A stretch of DNA of 64,000 bases from Rossellomorea aquimaris (GCF_020171925.1 NZ_JAIVAR010000003.1:557227-621226); one strand, 5' to 3'; positions 38,321-49,872 are shown, counted from the stretch's first letter. The notes: generated by a model not told the origin, from the letters alone. Numbers and translations: made by a program.

Positions 38321-40558
38321 TCAGGCTTTTTCGATTGGAGCGAACTTTGCGAGCAATCGCTTGATTCCTGTCGGGCTCGGGAATGCGATGTCGAGCTCGA
38401 CGCTGTCCCCGGATCCCTTCACACTCACAACGGTTCCCGTTCCCCACTTTTTATGGGACGCTTTGTCTCCCACCTGCCAGGATACCGATTCTCCGCCGGT
38501 GGTCTTTTGAACGACCGGACGGGTTACAGGTTTCCTTGGAGCTGGCCTTGAAGGAGCGCCCCCTGAAGATCTGCCGAATGGCGTGGAGAAAGGACTCTTG
38601 CTCTTGCTTTCGGCCATGACATCATCCAGCAGGTCTGCAGGGATTTCACTGATGAACCTGGACACAGGATTCATCTTGGTTTGTCCGAAAAGGGTCCTCA
38701 TCTGTGCATTTGTCATATAAAGCTCTTCTTCTGCACGCGTGATCCCGACATAAGCAAGGCGGCGCTCTTCTTCCATTTCATCTTCTTCCATCAGTGAACG
38801 GCTGTGAGGGAATACGCCTTCCTCCATTCCCATCAGGAATACAACCGGGAATTCGAGTCCTTTCGCAGCATGGAGGGTCATCAGGATGACAGAATCCTTT
38901 GGCTGATCGTCTTCATCGAGCTTATCGATATCCGCGACCAAGGCCAGATCCGTCAAGAATGCCACGAGGCTCTTGTCATCATTTGACTGCTCGAAGCTTT
39001 TCGTAACGGATAGGAACTCGTCCAAGTTTTCCAGTCTGCTCTGCGACTCGATCGATTTTTCAGCTTTCAGCATATCCGTGTAGCCGGATTTATCGAGGAT
39101 TTCCTCAACGAGTTCCGTCACCGATACGTACTCCTGCATATTGGTATAACCCTTGACCATTTCCTTGAATTCGATCACGGCTTTGGTGATCTTAGGGCTC
39201 AATCCGATAAAATCAGCTTCCCCGAGCGCAGCGAACATGGAAATGTCATGATCCTGGGCATAACGGGCAATTTTATCGATTGACGTCGCACCTACGCCCC
39301 GTTTCGGGACATTGATGACACGTTGAAGGCTGATGTCATCATCGGGATTCGCAATCAAACGAAGATAAGCAAGGATATCCTTGATTTCTTTCCTGTCGTA
39401 GAACTTGATGCCGCCCACGATGCTGTATTCAATATTGGATTTGAGCAGAACTTCCTCCATTACACGGGATTGGGCATTCGTACGGTAAAGGATGGCAAAA
39501 TCAGAGTACTTGCGCTTGCCACTTTCGACCATCTCCTTGATCTTGCCTGTCACGAACTGAGCTTCTGTTTGCTCCGAATCCGCCCTGTAATAGGAGATCT
39601 TTTCACCATCATGATTCTCTGTCCAAAGGTTCTTCGGCTTCCGGTTTGAGTTCTTCTGGATCACTTCATTCGCCGCCTGCAGGATCCGCTTCGTTGAACG
39701 GTAATTCTGTTCAAGAAGAATGACATTGGCACGCGGGTAATCTTTTTCAAACGAAAGGATATTGGCAATATCCGCCCCACGCCAACGATAGATGGATTGG
39801 TCGGAATCCCCTACAACGCAAAGATTCTGGAAACGGGAAGCGAGCAATTTAACGAGCATATACTGCGCCCTGTTCGTATCCTGATACTCATCGACGTGGA
39901 TATACTGGAACTTGCGCTGATAAAATTCAAGCACTTCTGGAACACGCTGGAACAGCTGGATCGTCGTCATGATCAGGTCATCGAAGTCGAGTGCCTGATT
40001 CTTGCGAAGACGTTTCTGATACTCGGTGTACACATCGGATACGACTTGGTCGTAATAGCCACCCGCCGTTTTGCTGAACTCTTCTGGAGTGGTCAGTTCA
40101 TTCTTCGCCGAGCTGATTGACCCGAGGATCGAGCGGGCATCGAACTTCTTCGGGTCGATGTTTTTATCTTTCAAAATGGATTTGATCACGGACTGCTGAT
40201 CCGTCGAATCCAAAATCGTAAAATTACGGTTCATCCCGATCCGGTCGATGTCCCGTCGCAAGATCCGCACACACATGCTGTGGAACGTCGAGATCCAGAT
40301 ATCCTCGGACGCGCCCCCAAGGATCTTGTGAATACGATCCTTCATTTCCCGAGCCGCTTTATTCGTAAACGTAATGGCCAGGATGTTATAGGGGTTCACC
40401 CCTTTTTCCACCATAAGATACGCAATCCGATGCGTCAGCACCCTCGTCTTTCCGGATCCTGCCCCTGCCATGATCAACAAGGGACCTTCTGTTGCCTTCA
40501 CAGCCTCTGCCTGCTGCGGGTTCATTCCATTCAATAACCGATCAGTCAAAAATTGCAT
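38321..40558 (-). CDS. pcrA: ATP-dependent DNA helicase PcrA (UvrD/Rep family)
   Basis: Essential SF1A 3'-5' helicase in repair, rolling-circle replication and removal of RecA from DNA. The Walker [20 protein letters not shown] is near residue 31, then motif [13 protein letters not shown], motif [17 protein letters not shown], motif IV QNYRST, and motifs V and VI with [14 protein letters not shown] and [11 protein letters not shown]. The C-terminal Tudor-like domain that binds RNA polymerase ([20 protein letters not shown]) is present. The length is 745 aa. The ribosome site (GAGAGAG) is weak. It follows pcrB by 78 bp. Confidence 0.97.
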   Translation of the reverse strand: MQFLTDRLLNGMNPQQAEAVKATEGPLLIMAGAGSGKTRVLTHRIAYLMVEKGVNPYNILAITFTNKAAREMKDRIHKILGGASEDIWISTFHSMCVRILRRDIDRIGMNRNFTILDSTDQQSVIKSILKDKNIDPKKFDARSILGSISSAKNELTTPEEFSKTAGGYYDQVVSDVYTEYQKRLRKNQALDFDDLIMTTIQLFQRVPEVLEFYQRKFQYIHVDEYQDTNRAQYMLVKLLASRFQNLCVVGDSDQSIYRWRGADIANILSFEKDYPRANVILLEQNYRSTKRILQAANEVIQKNSNRKPKNLWTENHDGEKISYYRADSEQTEAQFVTGKIKEMVESGKRKYSDFAILYRTNAQSRVMEEVLLKSNIEYSIVGGIKFYDRKEIKDILAYLRLIANPDDDISLQRVINVPKRGVGATSIDKIARYAQDHDISMFAALGEADFIGLSPKITKAVIEFKEMVKGYTNMQEYVSVTELVEEILDKSGYTDMLKAEKSIESQSRLENLDEFLSVTKSFEQSNDDKSLVAFLTDLALVADIDKLDEDDQPKDSVILMTLHAAKGLEFPVVFLMGMEEGVFPHSRSLMEEDEMEEERRLAYVGITRAEEELYMTNAQMRTLFGQTKMNPVSRFISEIPADLLDDVMAESKSKSPFSTPFGRSSGGAPSRPAPRKPVTRPVVQKTTGGESVSWQVGDKASHKKWGTGTVVSVKGSGDSVELDIAFPSPTGIKRLLAKFAPIEKA

Positions 40559-40636
40559 AACTCTCTCACCACCATAACGAACATACGTTCTGTATTTATT
40601 CTCTATTATATCCTAAGGAGGGGCAAACCTCCAACA

Positions 40637-41323
40637 TTAACCTTTAACTGCTTTTACCGTTTTTAACGCTTCTTTTAAATCGTCATATATACTATTTCCA
40701 ACGACAATCACATCCGATACTTCGGCCATTGTTTTCGCCTGCTCAGCTGTCTTGATGCCGCCTCCGTAGAATAGGGTCGTGTTCTCCAAAGAATCTTTCA
40801 CTTCCCTCACTGTTTCAACATCCCCGTAAGTACCGCTGTACTCCAGGTAGAAGATCGGAAGGTTGAACATTTTCTCAGCCATCATCGCGTATCCGGCCAC
40901 ATCTTCACTTGTGAGGTCCGCATTCGCTTCCGTCACCTTCGCCGCTTTGCAATCGGGATTCAATATACAATACCCTTCGACGAGGATTTCATCCCAATTC
41001 ATGATCTCGCCATATTCCTTGACCGCCTGATGATGAAGCCCCGTCACCCAATCCGTATTCGAGCTATTCAACACCATCGGAATAAAATAAAGATCAAAAC
41101 CGGGTGTGATCGACTCCAAATTTGAAACCTCCAGAATACAAGGAACTGTATAGCGTCGGATCCGCGCCATTAAATCAAGAACCTTTTCAAGGGTTACACC
41201 GTCCGTTCCCCCTACGATGATCGCATCCGTCCCCGATTCGCATACGGCTTCCAACTCTTCGTCATCTATATGTTTATTCGGATCCAATTTAAAGACATGG
41301 CTCCACTTTCGGACATCATACAT
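40637..41323 (-). CDS. pcrB: Heptaprenylglyceryl phosphate synthase
   Basis: TIM-barrel prenyltransferase (228 aa) that joins heptaprenyl diphosphate to sn-glycerol 1-phosphate, the archaeal-type ether lipid route found in Bacillus. Visible motifs are [20 protein letters not shown] (N-terminal phosphate and Mg site), [18 protein letters not shown] and the phosphate-binding [13 protein letters not shown] and VVGNSIY. The glycerol-1-phosphate that it needs is made elsewhere. A strong GGAGG site precedes the ATG. It is the first gene of the pcrBA-ligA-camS unit. Confidence 0.95.
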   Translation of the reverse strand: MYDVRKWSHVFKLDPNKHIDDEELEAVCESGTDAIIVGGTDGVTLEKVLDLMARIRRYTVPCILEVSNLESITPGFDLYFIPMVLNSSNTDWVTGLHHQAVKEYGEIMNWDEILVEGYCILNPDCKAAKVTEANADLTSEDVAGYAMMAEKMFNLPIFYLEYSGTYGDVETVREVKDSLENTTLFYGGGIKTAEQAKTMAEVSDVIVVGNSIYDDLKEALKTVKAVKG

Positions 41324-41397
41324 TCATTCGTTCCTCCATTCATACATCCATCTAACGTATTATATCATGTGAAGATGGGTGTCGCATTACCTCGTCT

Positions 41398-41898
41398 TTC
41401 ATTGGAGGGGTTTTCTAGAAGTTACTAGTTTGGTTGGGGTTTTTCGATTTGGATTGAGGGTGGGGATTGGTATGGGGGGTTGGATTTTGGAAGGTGGGTG
41501 CTAGTTTGGTTCTGTTCGTTGAATTGAGCGAGGCCTGTTTGCAGTTTTAGATTAGAATGATTCTTATAAGAGCATATATTTCTTATTTGGAGCATATTTC
41601 TGATATTAGGAGCATAAATTCCTAGTTTGGAGCATAAATCCCCGATTAGGAGCATAAACCTCAAATTTGGAGCATAAATCTCTAATCTGCACCCTCGTCC
41701 CTGCCCCCTTGAATCAAAACCTATCCTAATAGTCACTGAATCAGCAAAATTCGAACGATTTTCACCCAAAAAGTCTAATCAAGCAGTCAAACAACAAGCG
41801 AAAACATCTCCCCTATTCCAAAACACCCCCTATTAACGTACCATCCCCCCGATCCCATACGAAAACACCCCCACGGCAATACCCAACCCAACCCCAAA
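41398..41898. repeat. Skewed-arm periodic-array element IV
   Basis: About 500 bp between pcrB and yerC. 41405-41520 is G/T-rich, 41552-41690 is a 20-bp array of the same family as element II, and 41690-41898 is A/C-rich. There is no credible gene. Confidence 0.72.
41552..41690 (+). repeat. Six-unit 20-bp array, same family and leader as 11793-12201
   Basis: The GGAGCATA core (first copy AGAGCATA) starts at 41569, 41589, 41609, 41629, 41649 and 41669, exactly 20 bp apart. The leader TTAGAATGATTCTTATAA (41552-41569) matches 16 of 18 positions of the leader at 11793 and stands at the same distance from the first unit. Confidence 0.9.
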
Positions 41899-41930
41899 AG
41901 AAAAAACCGCTATCTCTCAAGATAACGGCT
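41899..41930 (-). terminator. Terminator of yerC
   Basis: AGCCGTTATCT/AGATAGCGGTT stem, followed by T residues on the minus strand, immediately after the stop codon. Confidence 0.88.
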
Positions 41931-41936
41931 TTCTCA

Positions 41937-42242
41937 TTATTTCTCTTCTGTTTTTTCATGAACACGATCAAGGACAAGCTGATAGGCATCGTTGCCGTAG
42001 TTCAAGCAGCGTTTGACGCGGGAGATGGTGGCTGTGCTTGCGCCTGTTTCTGTTTCGATCTTGTGATAGGTCTTGCCTTCCTGAAGCATGCGTGCCACTT
42101 CGAGACGCTGTGCTAGGGATTGGATTTCATTGATTGTGCATAGGTCGTCGAAGAAGCGATAGCATTCTTCCATGTCCTGCAAAGAAAGGATGGCTTTGAA
42201 TAGCTGGTCCAGTTCTTTTCCTCTTAGTTTGTTTATTTGCAT
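41937..42242 (-). CDS. yerC: TrpR-related DNA-binding protein YerC/YecD
   Basis: A 101-aa all-helical protein of the TrpR superfamily. The central DLCTINEIQSLAQRLEVARM and the helix-turn-helix KIETETGASTATISRVKRCL match the YerC/YecD family. The effector and targets are not certain; a role as a repressor of amino-acid (histidine) genes has been predicted for the family. Its neighbours yerB and yerA do not obviously share that role. It lies 20 bp downstream of yerB. Confidence 0.93.
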   Translation of the reverse strand: MQINKLRGKELDQLFKAILSLQDMEECYRFFDDLCTINEIQSLAQRLEVARMLQEGKTYHKIETETGASTATISRVKRCLNYGNDAYQLVLDRVHEKTEEK

Positions 42243-42262
42243 AAGTAGTCTCCTTTTTCACT

Positions 42263-43303
42263 CTATTGTTGATACGAGACAGATCCTGTTAGTCCAGGAG
42301 AGCTCGGTATGATATTGATCCAGGTTGCACCTTTTCGAAGCGGTAAGGGTTCCCCGTTCTCGAAAGGCAGGATTCTTCCGTCAACATTCTTCCACTGGAC
42401 TTCACGGAGCTTACCGTCCTGCATGAGATAGGCGTTTCCGCCCGATTGAAGGTCGATATCCCGTCTGCCGGCACTGTCGATGACTTTATGAGGTGTTTCG
42501 GCGATCAGGATGTTCTCAAGGAGGACCGGATCTCCGGTATCATAATCCTTCGTCTGCTCACCATTTGAATAGCGTTCATATTTTCCTTCGTCCTCATTAT
42601 ATTCGTATACGACGTCAAACAGCGGGTTATTGAAATAGGAAATCATGATGGAACCTGCAGTCTCCCCGTTCACTTTATCGTCCTTTGATAGGAAGCGTAA
42701 TGACTCAGGGGGTGTATCCATCGGGTAATCTTTCATTTTTGCCCCTTTTTTGATATTTTCAAAAGAAATATATGAATTATGGGGAGCCTTCCTGAATTCC
42801 GCACGCTTGAATAGCTTACCGTCGTATTGGATGCCGTTCAGATTGTCTATTTCACCGCTCGTAAGCATGGCTTTCGCTTCCGGACTGTAGCCGTGTGCGA
42901 TGTAAAGGCTGTCGTATCCTTTGGCAAGGTCGATATAATAATCCCTCGCGCTGCGGACCGGACCGATTTTCTCGGGCTGCTTGCTTTGAAAAATGGCAAG
43001 GAACCTCGTGATGTCGCCTTCCGCGAGTACTTCATATACGATGTCCGCCTTAGAAAGACCCGATTGGGGCCTTGCTTTCGGATGGTTATTCACCATCACG
43101 GCTACGGAACGATTGGTCGGTTCTTCCTTCATTTCTTCACCTGTAAGAGGCGATTGAAACTTCATTGTGTTCTCAACACTTTCATTAGCCACGGGCGCTG
43201 CATTCTCTTCCTTCGCAGGTTTTTTACCTGCCTCATCCTGGTCAGAGCTGCATGCTGCAAGGGTCAGTGCACTTAACAAAATAATAAGTGGCTTTTTAAG
43301 CAT
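42263..43303 (-). CDS. yerB: DUF3048 lipoprotein YerB
   Basis: A 346-aa lipoprotein from ATG 43303. The signal MLKKPLIILLSALTLAAC ends in a lipobox (LAAC). The mature protein has the two-part DUF3048 domain: NRSVAVMVNNHPKARPQSGL, ADIVYEVLAEGDITRFLAI and the C-terminal YLMQDGKLREVQWKN. The family is widespread in Gram-positive bacteria, extracytoplasmic, and of unknown biochemical role. The start upstream at GTG 43315 overlaps the ribosome site and is rejected. It lies between yerA and yerC on the same strand. Confidence 0.9.
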   Translation of the reverse strand: MLKKPLIILLSALTLAACSSDQDEAGKKPAKEENAAPVANESVENTMKFQSPLTGEEMKEEPTNRSVAVMVNNHPKARPQSGLSKADIVYEVLAEGDITRFLAIFQSKQPEKIGPVRSARDYYIDLAKGYDSLYIAHGYSPEAKAMLTSGEIDNLNGIQYDGKLFKRAEFRKAPHNSYISFENIKKGAKMKDYPMDTPPESLRFLSKDDKVNGETAGSIMISYFNNPLFDVVYEYNEDEGKYERYSNGEQTKDYDTGDPVLLENILIAETPHKVIDSAGRRDIDLQSGGNAYLMQDGKLREVQWKNVDGRILPFENGEPLPLRKGATWINIIPSSPGLTGSVSYQQ

Positions 43304-43348
43304 GAAACGTAACACCCCTATTTAATCTATATCCTATACTTTCATATT

Positions 43349-45088
43349 TTAACGCATTATCGTTGGAAAGAGTACCGTTTTCTTCATTACATCATAGATT
43401 CCCTTCTGTGTCATCCTGATATAAGGCAAGTGGGTCGATTGCAGGAAGAGCAGTGTATAAATCGGATCGGAAAACTTGTATCCCCTCTCTGCTAACAATG
43501 CTTTCATTGTCTTCTCTTCCTCGATCAGTTCCGGCATGTCTTTTTTCGAAAGCAGGCCGCCGAGGGGAAGAGGGATTTCGTGAAGAACTTCGCCGCCTTC
43601 TGTCAGGACGATTCCGCCGCCGATTTCCTTCATTCGATCGAATGCTGCAATCATGTCGGATTTATTTTTCCCGATCAAGATGATGTCACCCGTATTGGAG
43701 TACGAGGATGCGAATCCTTTCACTCTGTCGGCAAAGCCTTTCAACAGCGTACTGATCCTCCACTTCCCATTCCGGTCAAGGAGCATCAGGAACGATTGGT
43801 CGTGGTCTTCCCCTAGTTCATCAGGAGAGGGATTGATGTTGATGGAATACGGCTTGGTGATGACATCATTGACCATCTCGATCCCGAATGGCATGGAGAA
43901 CTGAAGGTCATCATACGTCACATCCCAATCGAGCGAAAGGGGTGTGAAACCATTCTTTTCCCAATGGATTTCGTGATCTTGCTCCACTGGCTCGCTGTCC
44001 CGAAGAACCCACTGTCCCTTTGAAAGGACGGAAACCGGCGTTGGATTCTCTTTGCTGTCGAGGAAGTTGATATTCGCTACCCTTCCAGTCGCGATCAATC
44101 CGTGCAGGTGAGTCAGATTATAGTATCTGGCCGCATTATGACTTGCCATATTATACGCTTCGATCGGTGATATCCCTTTGTCTATGATCATTTGAAGCAA
44201 TACGTTCAATACACCTTTTTCATGAAAAGCAGGTGTGGATCCGTCCGTCGTGAGCAGGATGGAATCGTAATGGTCGATCCCCATTTTCTCAAGGCCCTCC
44301 AAGAGCTCAGGCAAGTCGGGACGGATTGATGAATGGCGAAGCGTCACTGTGAGTCCCTGGATGAGCCTCTTGTACACGTCTTCCCCTGTCATCGATTCAT
44401 GATCTCCGTCAATTCCGAGCAGCCCGAGCTTCGCAATCGTTTTATCGGAAGATCCCGGGAGATGGCCTTCGACGATTTTGCCCATCCGTTTGGCTTCCTG
44501 CATCCAGTGAAGCATCAGGTCATCACCCTCGAGCAGCCTCGGCCAAGCGGTCAGCTCGCCGCCCTGTACGACCCTGTCATGCTCCAGCCACGACTTCACA
44601 TCACCGTTCGAGAAGATGATGTCTTCATCGACCATCTCGGTTTGTGAATCAAACCGGGTCCACCAGTACATCGAATAGGGAAGGGACTGAAACTCATCCA
44701 GTAAAGAAAACGCTTTCTTTCTTCCCAATAACAAAAACATCATGAGATTATCATTCACAAATGTCGTTGTACCCGTTTGGGATGCATACTTGGAAAAAGT
44801 TTGGGGATTATAAAGCTGAAACGGATGTACATGCGGTTCAATATAACCGGGAACGAGGTATTGTGAAGAGCAATCCACGACTTCACAGCCCTCCATGGAT
44901 TCAGGCAGTCGATCTCCTGTGTAAACGATACGGTCTTCGTACACCCAGATGTGTCCCTGCACCCATTTCTTCATCGTTGAATGCAGATATGTAGCATTTT
45001 TCAAAAGGATGGTTGGAGATCTCTCTCCGTCGAGAACCTGAACGTGTTCCCGCAGTTGTTTATTCTTCCATCTGTAGCGCTGTTCCAA
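43349..45088 (-). CDS. yerA: Adenine deaminase-like amidohydrolase YerA
   Basis: A 579-aa amidohydrolase-superfamily protein. The metal-binding EPHVHPFQLY follows the strand LVPGYI, and further His/Asp residues occur in EGHLPGSSD and LTTDGSTPAF. A C-terminal adenine deaminase domain is present (GGGIVLTEGGEVLHEIPLPL). The family is annotated as a putative adenine deaminase; the actual substrate of YerA proteins is not certain. The TTG start at 45088 is chosen because GAGGAG lies 8 nt before it, whereas the GTG at 45097 abuts that site. A purine-salvage role would suit its place beside the pur operon. Confidence 0.85.
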   Translation of the reverse strand: MEQRYRWKNKQLREHVQVLDGERSPTILLKNATYLHSTMKKWVQGHIWVYEDRIVYTGDRLPESMEGCEVVDCSSQYLVPGYIEPHVHPFQLYNPQTFSKYASQTGTTTFVNDNLMMFLLLGRKKAFSLLDEFQSLPYSMYWWTRFDSQTEMVDEDIIFSNGDVKSWLEHDRVVQGGELTAWPRLLEGDDLMLHWMQEAKRMGKIVEGHLPGSSDKTIAKLGLLGIDGDHESMTGEDVYKRLIQGLTVTLRHSSIRPDLPELLEGLEKMGIDHYDSILLTTDGSTPAFHEKGVLNVLLQMIIDKGISPIEAYNMASHNAARYYNLTHLHGLIATGRVANINFLDSKENPTPVSVLSKGQWVLRDSEPVEQDHEIHWEKNGFTPLSLDWDVTYDDLQFSMPFGIEMVNDVITKPYSININPSPDELGEDHDQSFLMLLDRNGKWRISTLLKGFADRVKGFASSYSNTGDIILIGKNKSDMIAAFDRMKEIGGGIVLTEGGEVLHEIPLPLGGLLSKKDMPELIEEEKTMKALLAERGYKFSDPIYTLLFLQSTHLPYIRMTQKGIYDVMKKTVLFPTIMR

Positions 45089-45333
45089 GGCGAACACTCC
45101 TCTGGTGGGATGGTATTGTCTGTTTTCGCAAAATATGAAAAAAACCTATTTAAGGTCTTTCTATTGGTTGATTTGACAGGTGAAACCTATTCTCCTTCCT
45201 ATCAGCCAACTACTGATAATATGAAGGATCCCTTCTAAAGAAAGGGCTTTCATTCATGTTAACATATTTTGTCTTTTAACGCATTAAAGGTTTACAACAA
45301 TTATGTGAATTTTCTATCAAGGAGGAGTTACAC

Positions 45334-45825
45334 ATGAAAGTTACATCAAACATCGGGATCATCAATGCCCTGATTCGCATTACAGTTGGATTCACCACCC
45401 TCACATGGGCAACCGCAAAGCTTGTCAAACGTCCATGGAGGGATTCATACCTCGTCATGGCGGTGATTGGTGCCATGAAGGTCGGCGAAGGAATCCTTCG
45501 CTACTGCCCTGTCGTGGATCTGATGGATAGGAACGGGGACCATGATGGTGATCACAAGTCCAAAGGCCTTGGAGGTCTCAAAGGCATGGACATGTTCAAT
45601 ATGAAGGATATGTTGAATTCGGACAAGAAGAAGGGTGAAGACCACTCTTTCAGTGGTACCGAGACGCATGAACACAATACAGGATCTGCTTCCACCAAGA
45701 AAGACAACGACTTCAACCCTGAAGAATTGTCCAACAAAGAAGTCCAGGAAGCATTGAATGATGACCTCGGAAATTCATCCAGCAAAAAGAGTAACTTCGA
45801 TAACCAGGGATTCACTCAAATTTAA
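45334..45825 (+). CDS. DUF2892 (YgaP-like membrane domain) protein with a disordered tail
   Basis: 163 residues. The N-terminus (MKVTSNIGIINALIRITVGF, then YLVMAVIGAMKVGEGILRYCP) is a two-helix DUF2892/YgaP-type membrane hairpin. From about residue 70 onward the chain is low-complexity, rich in Asp, Lys, Ser, Gly and His (HDGDHKSKGLGGLKG and more), and surely disordered. The family often occurs beside rhodanese domains, but none is here. AAGGAGGAG precedes the ATG. The next gene on this strand is the 37-aa EYxxD protein. Confidence 0.8.
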   Translation: MKVTSNIGIINALIRITVGFTTLTWATAKLVKRPWRDSYLVMAVIGAMKVGEGILRYCPVVDLMDRNGDHDGDHKSKGLGGLKGMDMFNMKDMLNSDKKKGEDHSFSGTETHEHNTGSASTKKDNDFNPEELSNKEVQEALNDDLGNSSSKKSNFDNQGFTQI

Positions 45826-45848
45826 ACAAAGAGGGACGCCCTTTTAAA

Positions 45849-45862
45849 GGTACGTCCCTCAT
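45849..45862 (+). repeat. GGTACGTCCCTCAC dispersed repeat, single arm
   Basis: GGTACGTCCCTCAT followed by the family loop TACGTTAATG. The second arm is missing. It lies between the DUF2892 gene and the EYxxD gene. Confidence 0.75.
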
Positions 45863-45904
45863 TACGTTAATGTGTTAAACCATCTTCGAAAGGAGCTGCA
45901 CGTT

Positions 45905-47314
<1,410 letters not shown>

Positions 47315-47339
47315 AAGATGATGAAAATCAAAAATTTAA

Positions 47340-47353
47340 GGTACGTCCCTCAC
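47340..47353 (+). repeat. GGTACGTCCCTCAC dispersed repeat, single arm
   Basis: GGTACGTCCCTCAC followed by the family loop TGCGTTAACGCA. The second arm is lost, and the G/T-rich arm of element V begins immediately after it. Confidence 0.8.
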
Positions 47354-47365
47354 TGCGTTAACGCA

Positions 47366-47630
47366 TTGGGGTGGAGTGGGATTGGAGTTGGGTGGTTAGT
47401 GAGGGGTGTACCTGGTACAAACTGCTTCTGTTGTACCTGGTACAAAAAGTCGTCCTTGTACCCCGTACAAATTACTTTGAATGTACCTGGTACACTCCGG
47501 AACCCGTCCGTGCCTGGCACATTTCAGCCGATTTGTGCCTGGCACAATATACTCGATTTATGCCAGGCACCCAACCCAACTATCCGTCCCAGCACCCAGA
47601 CCACCTACTCAAACCTAACTCCCCATTACC
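47366..47630. repeat. Skewed-arm periodic-array element V, inside the pur operon
   Basis: G/T-rich left arm (47366-47406), palindrome array (47407-47571) and A/C-rich right arm (about 47568-47630). It fills the gap between purH and purD. Confidence 0.75.
47407..47571. repeat. Seven 13-bp palindromes at 25-bp period (TGTACCTGGTACA/TGTGCCTGGCACA)
   Basis: Units start at 47407, 47432, 47457, 47482, 47509, 47534 and 47559 (steps 25, 25, 25, 27, 25, 25). Units 1-4 have TGTAC/GTACA arms. Units 5 and 6 have TGTGC/GCACA arms or nearly so, changed together on both sides, and unit 7 is imperfect. The spacers are 12 bp (one 14) and unrelated to each other. Confidence 0.93.
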
Positions 47631-49166
47631 TTAATGTTTAAAATGACGTACGCCAGTGAACACCATCGTGATTCCGTGTTCGTCCGCTTTCTTGATCGAA
47701 TCTTCATCCCGGATCGATCCGCCTGGTTGGATGATGGCTGTGACGCCCGCTTTGGCGGCCGCTTCGACGGTATCATCCATCGGGAAGAACGCGTCAGAAG
47801 CCATGCTTGATCCGACCGCTCTTTCTCCCGCTTGTTCGATTGCGATCTTGGCTGCGCCGACACGATTCATCTGTCCTGCGCCCACTCCGATCGTCATTTG
47901 TGAATCGGTCAGGACGATTGCGTTGGATTTCACGTGTTTGACCACTTTCCAGCCAAGTTTCATGCTTGCCCACTCTTCTTCTGTCGGCTCGCGCTTTGTG
48001 ACGACCCGGACGTCGGCATTTTCCAGTGTGAACGTGTCATCGGACTGGACGAGAAGACCGCCTTCCACTGTAGTGAGCTTCTCCTCGAGTTTGTTCGTTG
48101 ATTCGAATGGCACCGTCAATAAACGCAGGTTCTTCTTGCTTGAAAGAATCTCGAATGCTTCATCGCTGAAAGATGGGGCGATGACGATTTCAAGGAAGAT
48201 TTCATGTAGCTGTTTGGCCGTCTCTTCATCGACCACACGGTTCAACGCGATGATCCCTCCAAAGATGGAGGTGGAGTCTGCTTCATATGCTTTCGAGAAA
48301 GCTTCGTTGATCGTCTCACCTACACCGACTCCGCATGGATTCATATGCTTGACGGCAACTGCTGCCGGCTCATTGAACTCCTTCACAATCTGCAAGGCAG
48401 CATTGGCATCATTGATGTTGTTATAGGAAAGCTCTTTTCCGTGAAGCTGTCTTGCCATTGCGACAGAAAACTCGGAACCAAGCGGCGCACGGTAGAATGA
48501 GGCCTTTTGATGTGGGTTTTCCCCGTAGCGAAGGTTTTGCTTCAACTCATATGTCATTGTCATGCGTTCCGGATTCTCTTCACCGGACACTTCCGTCATG
48601 TAAGCCGCAATATGTGCATCGTATGCTGCGGTATGGCGGAACACTTTTGCGGCAAGCTTGCGGCGGTTCTCATGGGAGACCTCCCCGTTCAGCTTCAATT
48701 CCGTGATGACTTGATCGTAATCAAGTGCATCGACGACAACCGTTACATACGCATGGTTCTTCGCTGCTGCACGAAGCATCGTCGGTCCACCGATATCGAT
48801 ATTCTCGATGGCTTCGTCGACGCCGACATTCGGTTTTGCGATGGTTTGCTGGAAAGGATACAGATTGACGCAAACAAGGTCGATCCCTTCGATGCCTTGT
48901 TCCTCAAGCTGTTTGCGGTGGGAATCTTCTCCCCTCTTCGCAAGCAGACCGCCGTGAATGGATGGATGAAGAGTCTTCACACGACCTTCAAGTATTTCAG
49001 GAAAGCCGGTCACCTCTTCGACTCCCTTCACTTCCAGCCCGCTATCTGAAAGAAGTTTTTTCGTCCCGCCTGTTGAAATGATTTCGTATCCTAAATCGAT
49101 TAGCTCTTGAGTGAACTCCACGATTCCACTTTTATCTGAAACACTGATCAATGCTCTTTTCTTCAA
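47631..49166 (-). CDS. purH: Bifunctional AICAR formyltransferase/IMP cyclohydrolase
   Basis: Carries out the last two steps of IMP synthesis. The N-terminal cyclohydrolase domain ([33 protein letters not shown]) is followed by the AICAR transformylase domain with KHMNPCGVG (the Lys-His active-site pair) and [20 protein letters not shown]. The length is 511 aa. The start is TTG with GAGGAGG upstream. It is followed by an unusual 363-bp gap before purD. Confidence 0.97.
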   Translation of the reverse strand: MKKRALISVSDKSGIVEFTQELIDLGYEIISTGGTKKLLSDSGLEVKGVEEVTGFPEILEGRVKTLHPSIHGGLLAKRGEDSHRKQLEEQGIEGIDLVCVNLYPFQQTIAKPNVGVDEAIENIDIGGPTMLRAAAKNHAYVTVVVDALDYDQVITELKLNGEVSHENRRKLAAKVFRHTAAYDAHIAAYMTEVSGEENPERMTMTYELKQNLRYGENPHQKASFYRAPLGSEFSVAMARQLHGKELSYNNINDANAALQIVKEFNEPAAVAVKHMNPCGVGVGETINEAFSKAYEADSTSIFGGIIALNRVVDEETAKQLHEIFLEIVIAPSFSDEAFEILSSKKNLRLLTVPFESTNKLEEKLTTVEGGLLVQSDDTFTLENADVRVVTKREPTEEEWASMKLGWKVVKHVKSNAIVLTDSQMTIGVGAGQMNRVGAAKIAIEQAGERAVGSSMASDAFFPMDDTVEAAAKAGVTAIIQPGGSIRDEDSIKKADEHGITMVFTGVRHFKH

Positions 49167-49211
49167 AATGGCTCCTCCTCTAACTAGTCACGTTTCATCG
49201 ACCTTTTTCAA

Positions 49212-49225
49212 GGTACGTCCCTCAC
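49212..49225 (+). repeat. GGTACGTCCCTCAC dispersed repeat, single arm
   Basis: GGTACGTCCCTCAC followed by the loop-like CACTTTACC, in the 117-bp gap between purN and purH. A short G/T-rich stretch (49254-49283) follows. Confidence 0.8.
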
Positions 49226-49283
49226 CACTTTACCACACTACCATGATAAAGCAAAGGTTGGTTGTTGGTGTTCCTGAGGTGCT

Positions 49284-49859
49284 TTAGTAGCCTGTGGTCA
49301 GGAAGAGGTGGTTGAGGGTTGTCGGATATAGATGGTGCTCGACATGCTGGATTTTGTCCTGTAGTGATTCCCGTGTTTCCCCCGTGGTGACGCGGACGAT
49401 GTCCTGGGCGATGATTTCGCCCGTATCCATGCCAGCGTCCACGTAGTGAACGGTCACACCGGTGATTTTCACGCCGGCTTCAAGCGCCTGCCCGATTGCA
49501 TCCTTGCCTGGAAAAGAAGGCAGGAGGGACGGGTGGATATTGACGATCCTTCCCCCGTAGCTCTCCAGCAGCGTATGGCCGATCAGCCTCATATACCCGG
49601 CGAGCACGATGAAATCCACGCCGGCAGCTTCAAGCTGATGCTTGATCTCACCCTCGAATGCTTCCTTATTTTCATAATCCTTGGCGCGGAATACGAAGGT
49701 GGGGATCCCCGCCGACTGGGCCCTGTGAATCACAAAGGCCCCTGGCTGGTCGCATACAAGGAGCTTGATATTCGCCTTCAGCGTACCAGCTTGGACAGCA
49801 TCCACTAATGCTTGAAAATTACTTCCGCTTCCTGATGCGAAAATGGCAATCTGTCTCAT
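49284..49859 (-). CDS. purN: Phosphoribosylglycinamide formyltransferase (GART)
   Basis: Transfers formyl from 10-formyl-tetrahydrofolate to GAR, step 3 of the pathway. IAIFASGSGSNFQALVDA binds the phosphate, and the catalytic Asn-His-Asp set lies in GGRIVNIHPSLLPSFPG and VHYVDAGMDTG. It has 191 aa from ATG 49859 with GGAGG upstream; the longer frame overlaps purM and has no site. It starts 13 bp after purM. Confidence 0.96.
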   Translation of the reverse strand: MRQIAIFASGSGSNFQALVDAVQAGTLKANIKLLVCDQPGAFVIHRAQSAGIPTFVFRAKDYENKEAFEGEIKHQLEAAGVDFIVLAGYMRLIGHTLLESYGGRIVNIHPSLLPSFPGKDAIGQALEAGVKITGVTVHYVDAGMDTGEIIAQDIVRVTTGETRESLQDKIQHVEHHLYPTTLNHLFLTTGY

Positions 49860-49872
49860 GACTAAGCCTCCA

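Noticed and set aside
41425..41769. Minus-strand 114-codon frame across array element IV
   Set aside because: It follows the same DNA repeat and skewed arms, and has no ribosome site or recognisable domain.
47407..47571. CRISPR array
   Set aside because: The repeats are 13 bp and spacers 12 bp, far below CRISPR sizes; the repeats diverge and no cas genes are in the window.
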